64,000 nt of DNA from Streptococcus parasanguinis (GTDB lineage: Bacteria; Bacillota; Bacilli; Lactobacillales; Streptococcaceae): assembly GCF_032163505.1 (NCBI RefSeq), contig NZ_CP134147.1:586501-650500 (forward strand), read 5' to 3'. Under the pieces are notes generated by a model, which saw only the letters and a program-made list of their open reading frames with translations, was not told where the DNA came from and did no database searches. This document shows positions 58,001-64,000 of the stretch, in pieces. Position 1 is the first letter of the stretch; the number at the start of each line of letters is the position of its first letter. Both the position numbers and the translations under genes were made by a program.

Positions 58001-58242
58001 CAGCCTTACTGCAGGCCATCCAAGCCTTTCAGGCAGAGTTGGCAGCAACGCCATCTGCAAGCGAAGTGACCAAACCAGCTACCACGGTTGAAACGCCTGT
58101 CGCTACAGAAACTCCGGTGGAAAAAGAAGCAGCAGCTTCAGAAGGAAGCAAGCCTGCCACAACTGAGACAGAAACCGAGCCTGCAAGCGCAGCTGTAACA
58201 GAAGCAAGCACGCCAGATGCTCCATCTCCTCAGAACCAATAG
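55006..58242 (+). CDS. pht: Large pneumococcal histidine triad (Pht)-like surface protein
   Basis: 1078 residues. Signal sequence at about 1-25 (MKKKGTIGIVATLGLGLCAY), without a clear lipobox. Five HxxHxH triads: near residues 84 (HGDHFH), 235 (HGGHFH), 366 (HGDHFH), 455 (HGNHAH) and 595 (HGDHNH). A His/Asp/Glu-rich patch lies near 415-440. The C-terminal third is helical, Gln/Lys-rich, ending in a Thr/Glu/Ala/Pro tail; no LPXTG sorting signal. Pht proteins bind zinc, can pass it to AdcAII and bind complement factor H in pneumococcus. Shares the AdcR-controlled transcript. Confidence 0.92.
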   Translation: MKKKGTIGIVATLGLGLCAYALSQQPQVKEEKKNQIQYLQADKKSSSSASSKKEDSIEAVNAKEKTQAEQIVIKITDEGFVTSHGDHFHYYSGKVPFDAIFSEELILRDPTYQLQEADIVSKVKDGYIIKRAGKYYLYLKDAQHTVNVRSIEEIAQQQNGGAKEEGETGSVQASSSHKAGKTRDFRQPSQALKEGKTLEMLTAKNHTAGGYRTDDGYVFSPGDVISDTGDGFIVPHGGHFHYIPKSALSAGELAAALSVLGGQAGHQAGNSRLAGASTEQGQGTPDQASPSIGKQESNQPSAGPTNTQTTPTTSKPTASKPSPTLTNLIEELQKAPLSSRHVESDGSVFDPSKITKWTDQGIVYPHGDHFHFIPYSSLSPLERELARQFQLLRTQGSSSPTEVSPSLPSNPSTKPIDHEHDHEHGDSHDHKEEHDHGFHADKVISKDEEGYMVAHGNHAHYFYKKDLSPQEIAAAEATLAGKKEEDKGQPLTDDVATYSRDASDEEKIQYISKTYGVPREAIKISKGFFVFNNPDQEYDPTHIHPYAVRKEHVRIPLETGNPELDFINELYATALRSGISPYSLQIENGQFVIPHGDHNHYIKVRSAGLADYLAHRLPTIQSPYKKGDLDKKAVEEKVNQLLVESRSLYASDPLQQRRIELILGHFLENVKSFPSNSTEGYLASLKQVDAQYIHATQAVKPKEETALDRRYQELLEQVRLLDTEAFQLKKEELVSQLQEAYAAKDSKRLEQEGKLLEAVQEMQDRTGVTSVDYLKYFYQSLSDERLTPELRTKAADLALKLYRAQAFEEAWDSKSHFMELYQTKQAIDQLFSQEKGQTYPIEKTVLDQKGSQTPSYNVAVYDFLKGLYGELDKATEARQQNKILTALLEQIQSLLPQVENQDKRTAFEAGLTQLGKESDPNKAIRSGEALLREISDTIEKQKQKQTEEPQIGDVALYQQLYNQLMALHQQLQDKGASDAVFDRLEALFDQLANPKSDKAALLQAIQAFQAELAATPSASEVTKPATTVETPVATETPVEKEAAASEGSKPATTETETEPASAAVTEASTPDAPSPQNQ

Positions 58243-58253
58243 AAAATAGAGAA

Positions 58254-58428
58254 GAGGCTGGGACAAAAGTCCTAGCCTCTCGATTATTTTTGGATTGTCG
58301 AGCAAGACGCAGTGGTTGAGTGGGCTCTACTACGCTGATTTCATCAGCCTTTACAGCCCTACTCAACTGTGCGGAGGTGGGACGACGAAATCGAATTCTA
58401 ACGAATTACCGATTTCTGTCCCACTCTC
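58254..58428. repeat. 175-bp structured intergenic repeat, copy C
   Basis: Third copy, located between the convergent pht and Mbeg1-like genes, same orientation as copy A on the plus strand. It begins GAGGCTGGGACAAAAGTCC and ends TGTCCCACTCTC plus TTTTT, so it can act as the pht terminator. Confidence 0.85.
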
Positions 58429-58481
58429 TTTTTGCGTTTTAGTGAATAGAAGAGGTGGCCTCTTTTTTCAGTTGTTGAGCC

Positions 58482-59666
58482 TCACTCCTTGTGCTCTAGG
58501 AGCAGTGGGGAGGAAAGCCCGACTGCTTTTTTTCGCTTGAAAAATGCGGCCATTTGAACCAGGATGCGGGGGACCGTTTGCCATTTTTTCCAAGCTTGAA
58601 AGCGGGTGTCGATGAGCTGCTTGGCCAAGCGTTCCAGCATTTCCCGCTCGGTTGGATCCAAATCCTGGGCATTTTGGAGGATTTCCTTGGCCTTGGCTAG
58701 CTGTTTGAGATCGGTTAGGTCATTGATGGAAGTGATGCCGGCATCCAGAAAAATGCCAAAAAAGGTGTCAAAAAACTTCTTACGCTCCTCTGCCGATGTT
58801 TCGCGAACCCATTGCTTCAAGGTCAGATCGGTCTGCTGGCTATCTGGACTGGTTTCTGAAACGGTCACAAAGCTGTAGTCCTTGATTTCCCAAGTGAAGG
58901 CGTCATGCTGGGCAAAGCCACCCAAGGCGCGACTCTTGACAATGGTCGTCGGTTCCGGCACTTCCAACATCATACCAACGATGGATCCCTGAGGGACAAA
59001 GCGACGAATGTATGGAGACGTGCGCTGGTAGCCTTCGGTTTCGATGATGGCCTTGTTGAGGCCAGGAGCATCGTAGCTGTAGATGGCGTCGACCCGTTCA
59101 AATAAGGAATCAGGTAGATACGAGCAGGCATAGGTTGCGAGATTTCCCCCTTTGGAGTGACCAGCCACCAAGAAACGTCCTTTTGGAAATTCCTTCATGA
59201 CATGGTGCAGGTAGCTGGCTGCGCGTTTCTGAGCTGGTACATGGTCCATATAGGTCATGTGGAAATCTTCCTTCCAGCCGATCAAGGTATCATCAGTCCC
59301 TCTGAAAACGACCAAATACGTATCCAGACTAAGCCGATAGGTCATGGCCGCAAACTGTTTTTGCACATCGGGATCGTATTCATCGACATAGTTGAGGAGT
59401 TTGATGTTCTTAAAGCGCTTTGAAGTAGCTAACTCATCAACTAATTGCAGGTGCTGGTTACTCACGATAAAATCGGTAGTCCGGTCGATCAGTTCCATCG
59501 CATCAGACAGGCGCACTGGGATTCCTGTTGTATCTCCTTGAGGCACAATGTGTCCAAAGGGCAGATAGGTCAGCTCTGTCAATGCGAGAACATCCAGTTC
59601 TTTGAAGGGGCGGTCATATATGGAATCATAAGTCACTTCTTTTAGGTAATCAAAAATAGTCGACAT
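58482..59666 (-). CDS. Mbeg1-like / DUF2974 family alpha/beta hydrolase
   Basis: 394 residues. Nucleophile elbow VAGHSKGGNLATYA gives the catalytic Ser; an Asp in the YDAPGLNK segment and a later His are candidate triad partners. This is a cytoplasmic lipase/esterase-like fold of unknown substrate, common in streptococci. ATG at 59666 is chosen with GGGAGG upstream; the frame is open further but without signals. An extended -10 (TGC-TATACT, minus strand) lies at 59702-59694. Confidence 0.87.
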   Translation of the reverse strand: MSTIFDYLKEVTYDSIYDRPFKELDVLALTELTYLPFGHIVPQGDTTGIPVRLSDAMELIDRTTDFIVSNQHLQLVDELATSKRFKNIKLLNYVDEYDPDVQKQFAAMTYRLSLDTYLVVFRGTDDTLIGWKEDFHMTYMDHVPAQKRAASYLHHVMKEFPKGRFLVAGHSKGGNLATYACSYLPDSLFERVDAIYSYDAPGLNKAIIETEGYQRTSPYIRRFVPQGSIVGMMLEVPEPTTIVKSRALGGFAQHDAFTWEIKDYSFVTVSETSPDSQQTDLTLKQWVRETSAEERKKFFDTFFGIFLDAGITSINDLTDLKQLAKAKEILQNAQDLDPTEREMLERLAKQLIDTRFQAWKKWQTVPRILVQMAAFFKRKKAVGLSSPLLLEHKE

Positions 59667-59693
59667 CTGTGCCTCCCGTGTCTTATTTCTTTC

Positions 59694-59702
59694 AGTATAG
59701 CA
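59694..59702 (-). promoter_or_regulatory. Extended -10 of the Mbeg1-like gene
   Basis: TGCTATACT on the minus strand, about 28 bases before the start. Confidence 0.55.
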
Positions 59703-59773
59703 CAAAAATGGGAGTAGAAAAAGCTCTTACTGTTAAGAAGGCTACGCTCGATCTTTTTCTCTGCTTCTTAATC

Positions 59774-59782
59774 TGTTATAAT
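59774..59782 (+). promoter_or_regulatory. Extended -10 promoter of bceR
   Basis: TGTTATAAT, 30 bases before ATG 59813. Confidence 0.65.
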
Positions 59783-59812
59783 AGGAAGAAGAAAAAAGAA
59801 GGAAAGACAGCC

Positions 59813-60490
59813 ATGCATAAAATTCTCTTAGTGGAAGACGATGAAATTATCCGCCAACAGGTCAAACAATTATTGGAACAATGGGGCTATGAAGTGGTTG
59901 CAGTAGAGGATTTTATGGATGTCCTCGGGATCTTTGTCGAAAGCGACCCTCATTTGATTCTCATGGATATTGGCCTGCCTCTCTACAATGGTTACCACTG
60001 GTGCCAAGAGATTCGCAAGGTTTCAAAGGTTCCGATCATGTTTCTTTCTTCACGGGATCAAGCCATGGATATTGTCATGGCCATCAATATGGGTGGAGAC
60101 GACTTTGTCACCAAGCCCTTTGACCAAAATGTCCTCCTTGCCAAGGTCCAAGGGCTCTTGCGCCGCTCCTACGAATTTGGGACAGATCAAAATCTGCTGG
60201 AGCACCGGGGAGCCATCCTCAATCTCAAGTCTACGGACTTGGTGTATGAAGGGGAAGTCATCAAGTTGACCAAGAATGAATTTCAGATCCTGCGCGTCCT
60301 ATTTGAACATGCGGGCAGTATCGTGGCGCGTGATGATATGATGAAAGAGCTCTGGAATAGCGACTTCTTTATTGATGATAATACCTTGTCTGTCAATGTG
60401 GCCCGCCTTCGCAAGAAATTAGAAGAGGCTGGCTTGTCAAACTTCATCGAAACCAAGAAAGGCATCGGTTATGGGTTGGTCCATGAATAA
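59813..60490 (+). CDS. bceR: OmpR-family response regulator, BceR type
   Basis: 225 residues. Receiver domain with acidic pocket LLVEDDE, phospho-Asp in LILMDIGLPLYNGYHW, and KPF Lys; OmpR-type winged helix at about 130-222 (TKNEFQILRVLFEHAGSIVA, RLRKKLEEAGL). The intramembrane-type kinase and Bce-like ABC genes follow. It should bind the TCTTACA-N4-TGTAAGA site before the transporter genes. ATG 59813 is preceded by AAGGAAAG. Confidence 0.92.
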   Translation: MHKILLVEDDEIIRQQVKQLLEQWGYEVVAVEDFMDVLGIFVESDPHLILMDIGLPLYNGYHWCQEIRKVSKVPIMFLSSRDQAMDIVMAINMGGDDFVTKPFDQNVLLAKVQGLLRRSYEFGTDQNLLEHRGAILNLKSTDLVYEGEVIKLTKNEFQILRVLFEHAGSIVARDDMMKELWNSDFFIDDNTLSVNVARLRKKLEEAGLSNFIETKKGIGYGLVHE

Positions 60491-61457
60491 ATATGGAAAT
60501 ATCTTTTGGCAGTATGTGGTATCCCGCAGGCGCCTGCTCTATCTAGTGGTCATCTTTTTGATGGTCGATTTGGTCTTTGCCTTTCTCTTTCCAGAGACGG
60601 GGACGGTTTTCCTCTATGCAACTCTGATGCTAGGATTTTTTACCCTCTGTATCTTGATCTGGGATTTCGCTATGACCTTTCAGGAGTACCGCAAAGCCTT
60701 GCTGTATGAGGAAATAGAGCTTGCCTCACCACTGGAACATCTTCTTTATGAAAAATATACAGAAGAACAGCAGGCGCGCCTGGAGCAAGGCAAAGTAGCC
60801 CAGGCCAAGTTCAATGACCTGATGGATTACTACACCCTCTGGGTTCACCAGATTAAGACGCCCATTGCAGCTAGCCAGCTCTTGGTCCAAGATGTCGAGA
60901 CACCTATTGTCAAGCAGCAGATGGAGCAGGAGCTTTTCAAGATTGACTCCTATGCCAATCTGGTTCTGCAGTACCTGCGACTGGAGAGTTTTCATGACGA
61001 TCTGGTCTTAAAGCGCGTGTCGTTAGAGGACTTGGTCAAAGAAGTGGTCCGCAAATATGCCCTCTTTTTTATCCAAAAGAACTTGACAGTGAACCTGCAT
61101 GATTTGGATGTCGCCGTCATTACCGATCGCAAGTGGCTCTTGGTCATCATCGAGCAACTCTTGTCCAATAGCCTCAAGTATACCAGCACAGGTGGAATTG
61201 AAATCTATTTTAAAGACCAGACTCTCTATATAAAAGACAGCGGGATTGGAATCAAAAATAGCGATGTCCTTCGCGTCTTTGAGCGGGGCTTCTCCGGTTA
61301 CAATGGCCACATGACCCAGCAATCCTCAGGGCTGGGGCTTTATCTGTCTAAGAAAATTGCAGAGCAATTGGGCCACAAGATTAGCCTCCACTCAGAGGTT
61401 GGCCAAGGCACAACCGTCGCCATTCGCTTTGAAGAGAAGAAGTTGGTCATGGATTAG
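60471..61457 (+). CDS. bceS: Intramembrane-sensing histidine kinase, BceS type
   Basis: About 328 residues. Two closely spaced TM helices (about 18-37 and 43-65) with almost no extracellular loop, the mark of Bce-type kinases that sense through the transporter. Phospho-His in WVHQIKTPIAASQL, N box LLSNSLKYTS, and G boxes DSGIGIKNSD and GLGLYLSKKIAEQLG. Start: ATG 60471 has GAAAGG at 60457-60462 with 8-base spacing; ATG 60483 is possible but has no ribosome site. It overlaps bceR. Confidence 0.9.
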   Translation: MGWSMNKYGNIFWQYVVSRRRLLYLVVIFLMVDLVFAFLFPETGTVFLYATLMLGFFTLCILIWDFAMTFQEYRKALLYEEIELASPLEHLLYEKYTEEQQARLEQGKVAQAKFNDLMDYYTLWVHQIKTPIAASQLLVQDVETPIVKQQMEQELFKIDSYANLVLQYLRLESFHDDLVLKRVSLEDLVKEVVRKYALFFIQKNLTVNLHDLDVAVITDRKWLLVIIEQLLSNSLKYTSTGGIEIYFKDQTLYIKDSGIGIKNSDVLRVFERGFSGYNGHMTQQSSGLGLYLSKKIAEQLGHKISLHSEVGQGTTVAIRFEEKKLVMD

Positions 61458-61467
61458 TTTTTTTCCA

Positions 61468-61485
61468 TCTTACAAAAATGTAAGA
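61468..61485 (+). promoter_or_regulatory. BceR-type operator
   Basis: TCTTACA (61468-61474), AAAA, TGTAAGA (61479-61485): a perfect inverted repeat containing the TNACA-N4-TGTAA pattern recognised by Bce-like regulators. A candidate -10, TACAAT, lies at 61538-61543, placing the operator about 74 bases upstream of the start. Confidence 0.85.
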
Positions 61486-61572
61486 AATAAACGGTAAAAT
61501 GAAAGGTTAGGTTATGGTAGCCGCCTTTTATTTTTTATACAATAGTCTCATCAAATGAAGGAGGTCAAGAAA

Positions 61573-61701
61573 ATGAAACTCTTGAAATGGATGAAACAAC
61601 CCAAAAAGATTAAGAAACCAAATGAGCAAACCGATCTGGAAAAGACGGAATTTGGTCTCCAAGTCCTGCACCAAACCCAAGAATTTTTCTTGATCTACTA
61701 G
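61573..61701 (+). CDS. Putative 42-residue protein between bceS and bceA
   Basis: ATG 61573 to TAG 61701 encodes MKLLKWMKQPKKIKKPNEQT and a further 22 residues ending LHQTQEFFLIY. A strong AAGGAGG (61557-61563) precedes it and the BceR operator lies upstream, so it would be induced with the transporter. The N-terminal part is very basic and the C-terminus is hydrophobic. No family is recognised. It is short enough that it could be a leader or regulatory peptide. Confidence 0.6.
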   Translation: MKLLKWMKQPKKIKKPNEQTDLEKTEFGLQVLHQTQEFFLIY

Positions 61702-61716
61702 TAAAAGGAGAAAAGT

Positions 61717-62475
61717 ATGTCATTGCTAGACGTTCAACACATCAAAAAAATCTACAAAACCCGCTTTCAAGGGACGCAAGTTGAAGCCCTAAAGGACATT
61801 CATTTTACCGTGGAAAAAGGGGAATACGTCGCCATCATGGGGGAATCAGGGTCCGGGAAATCGACCCTTCTCAATATCCTAGCCATGCTGGACCAGCCGA
61901 CCGAAGGACGGGTCTACCTCAACGGTACCGATACTTCAACTATCAAGAACAAGGATGCCTCGAGCTTCCGTCGGGAAAAACTAGGATTTGTCTTTCAAGA
62001 CTTCAACCTGCTCGACACCTTATCCGTCAAGGACAATATCCTCCTGCCTCTAGTCCTCTCTCGCAGGCCGGTCAAGGAAATGATGAGCAAGGTCGATAGC
62101 GTGAGTCGGGAATTAGGCATTCACCAACTTCTAGAGAAATACCCTTACGAAATCTCTGGTGGGCAAAAACAACGGGTGGCTGTAGCACGGGCTATCATCA
62201 CATCTCCGGAAATCCTCCTGGCAGACGAGCCAACAGGGGCGCTGGATTCCAAATCTTCGGCTGCTTTGCTCGATGTCTTTGAAGATATTAATACAATGGG
62301 ACAAACCATCCTCATGGTGACCCACTCAACCGCAGCGGCAGCTCGGGCCAAGCGCGTGCTCTTTATTAAGGACGGGATCCTTTACAATCAGATCTTCCGC
62401 GGGGAAAAAACAGAACGTCAGATGTTCCAAGAAATCTCGGATACCTTGACGGTCATGGCAAGTGAGGTGGAGTAG
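61717..62475 (+). CDS. bceA: Bce-type ABC transporter ATPase
   Basis: 252 residues. Walker A GESGSGKS, signature SGGQKQR, Walker B ILLADEPTGALDSKS, and H-loop VTHS, typical of the MacB/BceA group. Partner of the following FtsX-like permease in resistance to bacitracin-like or cationic peptides. AAAGGAG precedes ATG 61717. It ends one base before bceB. Confidence 0.95.
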   Translation: MSLLDVQHIKKIYKTRFQGTQVEALKDIHFTVEKGEYVAIMGESGSGKSTLLNILAMLDQPTEGRVYLNGTDTSTIKNKDASSFRREKLGFVFQDFNLLDTLSVKDNILLPLVLSRRPVKEMMSKVDSVSRELGIHQLLEKYPYEISGGQKQRVAVARAIITSPEILLADEPTGALDSKSSAALLDVFEDINTMGQTILMVTHSTAAAARAKRVLFIKDGILYNQIFRGEKTERQMFQEISDTLTVMASEVE

Positions 62476-64000
62476 ATGTTTCGATTAACCACTAAATTAG
62501 CTTGCTCCAATCTGATCAAGAACCGCAAGCTCTATTATCCCTTTGCGATTGCAGTCATTCTCGCAGTGACCATCGCCTACCTCTTTGACTCCCTGACCTT
62601 TAATCCCCACATTCATGAGCTTCGAGGAGGATCTCCCATGCTCTTCACCCTAGGCTTGGGACTGTTTGTGGTCAATGCTGCTGGAGCCATCATCGTGCTC
62701 TATGCCAATAGCTTCGTCATGAAAAACCGCTCCAAAGAGCTGGGAATCTACAGCATGCTAGGTCTTGAAAAGCGGCATCTCATCAGCATGATTTTCAAAG
62801 AACTCTTTATTTTTGGTTTTGTGACTATCTCAAGCGGTGTCTTGATCGGAGCCCTCTTTGATAAGCTGATCTTTGCCTTTCTCTTGAAACTGATGAAGAT
62901 GAAGGTCCAGCTGGTATCTACCTTCCAACCTGGAATTGTGATTGCAGTCTTTGTCACCTTTGGTCTCATCTTTGCCCTTTTGGTCCTTCTCAATGCTTGG
63001 CGCATTCTCCGTTTGAATGCCCTGCAACTAACTCGTGAGAAAGCAAGTGGCGAAAAGAAAGCCCGCTTTTTGTGGCCCCAAACCATCCTGGGCTTAGCCT
63101 CTCTCGGTTTTGGCTACTACCTGGCTTTGTCTGTCAAAGACCCCATGTCTGCGATTTTGATTTTCTTTCTAGCCGTTGTCTTGGTTATGATCGGGACCTA
63201 CCTGCTCTTTAATGCTGGGATCACCGTCTTCTTGCACCTGCTTAAGAAAAAGAAGGGGTATTATTACCAACCAAACAACATGATCTCGGTCTCTAACCTC
63301 ATCTATCGCATGAAGAAAAATGCAGTGGGGCTTGCGACCATTGCCATCCTCTCGACCATGGTGCTGGTGACGATCTCTGCTGCCACCAACATCTATGTCG
63401 GTGGCGAAATGTTCAAGAAGATCATGGCTCCTCATGATTTCTCTGTCCAAGGAAAAGGGGTAGATCTGGAGCAAATCAATCAGAAATTTGATGAGTTTGC
63501 TTCTGAGCATCATCTTGAGATCAAAAATCGCGATCTGATGACCTATGCCAACTTTGGGGTCAAATCACAAAAGGGCACGGATTTCACCGTCTATCCAGCT
63601 GATGAACGCAGCGTCACTCCTAAAACCGTCTTTATGGTCTTTGATGCGGAAAGTTATGAACAGATGACAGGAGAACACGTCGATCTGACCGGCAACCAAG
63701 TCATCCTCTTTGCTCATAACAAGGCTCTGATAGGGCAAAAGCAGTTCACTATCAACGGGCAAGACTTCCAAGTCAAGGAAGAAGTGAGCAAGGATTTTAT
63801 CACCGATCATGTTCCAAATCAGTTTAACATGCTGACGGAGGATTTCAACTACCTGATCGTGCCTGACCTCTCAGCCTTTGTCGCCCAGTTTCCGAACCTT
63901 GCTATCAATACCAATATCTACGGTGGCTTCAATGTCAATGTTGATGAAGACCAGCAACTCAAGCTAGCAGCTAGCTATGACAAGATGATCGATGAATTGA
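62476..64000 (+). CDS. bceB: Bce-type ABC transporter permease, 3' partial
   Basis: ATG 62476 directly follows the bceA stop. 508 codons are visible with no stop, and the gene runs off the window (family length about 660). It opens MFRLTTKLACSNLIKNRKLY, with TM1 near residues 18-37, an FtsX-like block of three helices at about residues 57-180, further helices at about 208-250 and 285-315, and the start of the large extracellular sensing domain. This topology is diagnostic of BceB permeases. Confidence 0.93.
   Translation, partial: MFRLTTKLACSNLIKNRKLYYPFAIAVILAVTIAYLFDSLTFNPHIHELRGGSPMLFTLGLGLFVVNAAGAIIVLYANSFVMKNRSKELGIYSMLGLEKRHLISMIFKELFIFGFVTISSGVLIGALFDKLIFAFLLKLMKMKVQLVSTFQPGIVIAVFVTFGLIFALLVLLNAWRILRLNALQLTREKASGEKKARFLWPQTILGLASLGFGYYLALSVKDPMSAILIFFLAVVLVMIGTYLLFNAGITVFLHLLKKKKGYYYQPNNMISVSNLIYRMKKNAVGLATIAILSTMVLVTISAATNIYVGGEMFKKIMAPHDFSVQGKGVDLEQINQKFDEFASEHHLEIKNRDLMTYANFGVKSQKGTDFTVYPADERSVTPKTVFMVFDAESYEQMTGEHVDLTGNQVILFAHNKALIGQKQFTINGQDFQVKEEVSKDFITDHVPNQFNMLTEDFNYLIVPDLSAFVAQFPNLAINTNIYGGFNVNVDEDQQLKLAASYDKMIDEL

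Noticed and set aside
59669-59812. 48-codon N-terminal extension of bceR
   Set aside because: It overlaps the promoter and the divergent gene start, and the receiver domain begins at 59813.

Overview
The window is a chromosomal segment of a low-GC Gram-positive bacterium, almost certainly a Streptococcus of the mitis/sanguinis/parasanguinis type. The evidence is the gene order murD-murG-divIB-ftsA-ftsZ-ylmE-sepF-ylmG-ylmH-divIVA-ileS, the redoxin-msrAB-TCS09 order known from pneumococcus, an AdcAII plus histidine-triad zinc locus with AdcR boxes, a sus-type sucrose ABC locus, ClpE with a CtsR box, and strong Shine-Dalgarno sites with extended -10 promoters. No tRNA, rRNA, CRISPR array, prophage or complete insertion sequence was seen. 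The species was not determined.

Layout. 1-4.2 kb: extracellular thioredoxin-like lipoprotein (5' end outside the window), MsrAB and an AraC-type two-component pair. 4.3-10.3 kb: yutD, rlmN, a VanZ-like gene, a stand-alone trpB behind a T-box, a prepilin peptidase, yqgQ, a rhodanese-like protein and an RsuA-type pseudouridine synthase. 10.4-25.4 kb: typA, then the division and cell-wall cluster, ending in divIVA and T-box-controlled ileS. 25.4-32 kb: DUF1827, Nudix, clpE, ykuJ, folD, a HAD phosphatase and nnrD. 32-37.8 kb: a LacI-family regulator and a sugar ABC transporter with a GH32 hydrolase, followed by a LysR fragment. 38.2-45.6 kb: xseA-xseB-ispA-tlyA-argR-recN, a phosphoesterase, degV and HU. 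45.6-49.2 kb: small membrane ORFs, a Fur-family regulator, a two-gene membrane cassette of unknown function, and gpmA. 49.2-53.7 kb: metG, a structured intergenic element, an XRE/DUF2975 pair and a DUF6287 protein. 54-58.2 kb: adcAII and a large histidine-triad protein. 58.5-64 kb: a Mbeg1-like hydrolase and a Bce-type peptide-sensing module (bceRS, a 42-codon ORF, bceA, and bceB running off the end).

How the genes work together. The largest coherent unit is septum and peptidoglycan assembly (MurD, MurG, DivIB, FtsA, FtsZ, SepF, YlmG, DivIVA). Other units are methionine sulfoxide repair at the cell surface, sucrose uptake and hydrolysis under a LacI-type repressor, zinc scavenging under AdcR, and antimicrobial-peptide detoxification under BceRS.

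The least explained parts are non-coding. A 139-bp multi-helix element lies at 51307-51445. A 175-bp, three-armed repeat occurs three times at 3' ends of genes. A family of about 50-bp palindromic units occurs as a tandem pair at 45867-45966 and once inverted near 49000. A 24-bp duplicated terminator brackets the unknown-function membrane cassette at 46.5-48.2 kb. Three short ORFs (51, 42 and 42 codons) also look expressible.
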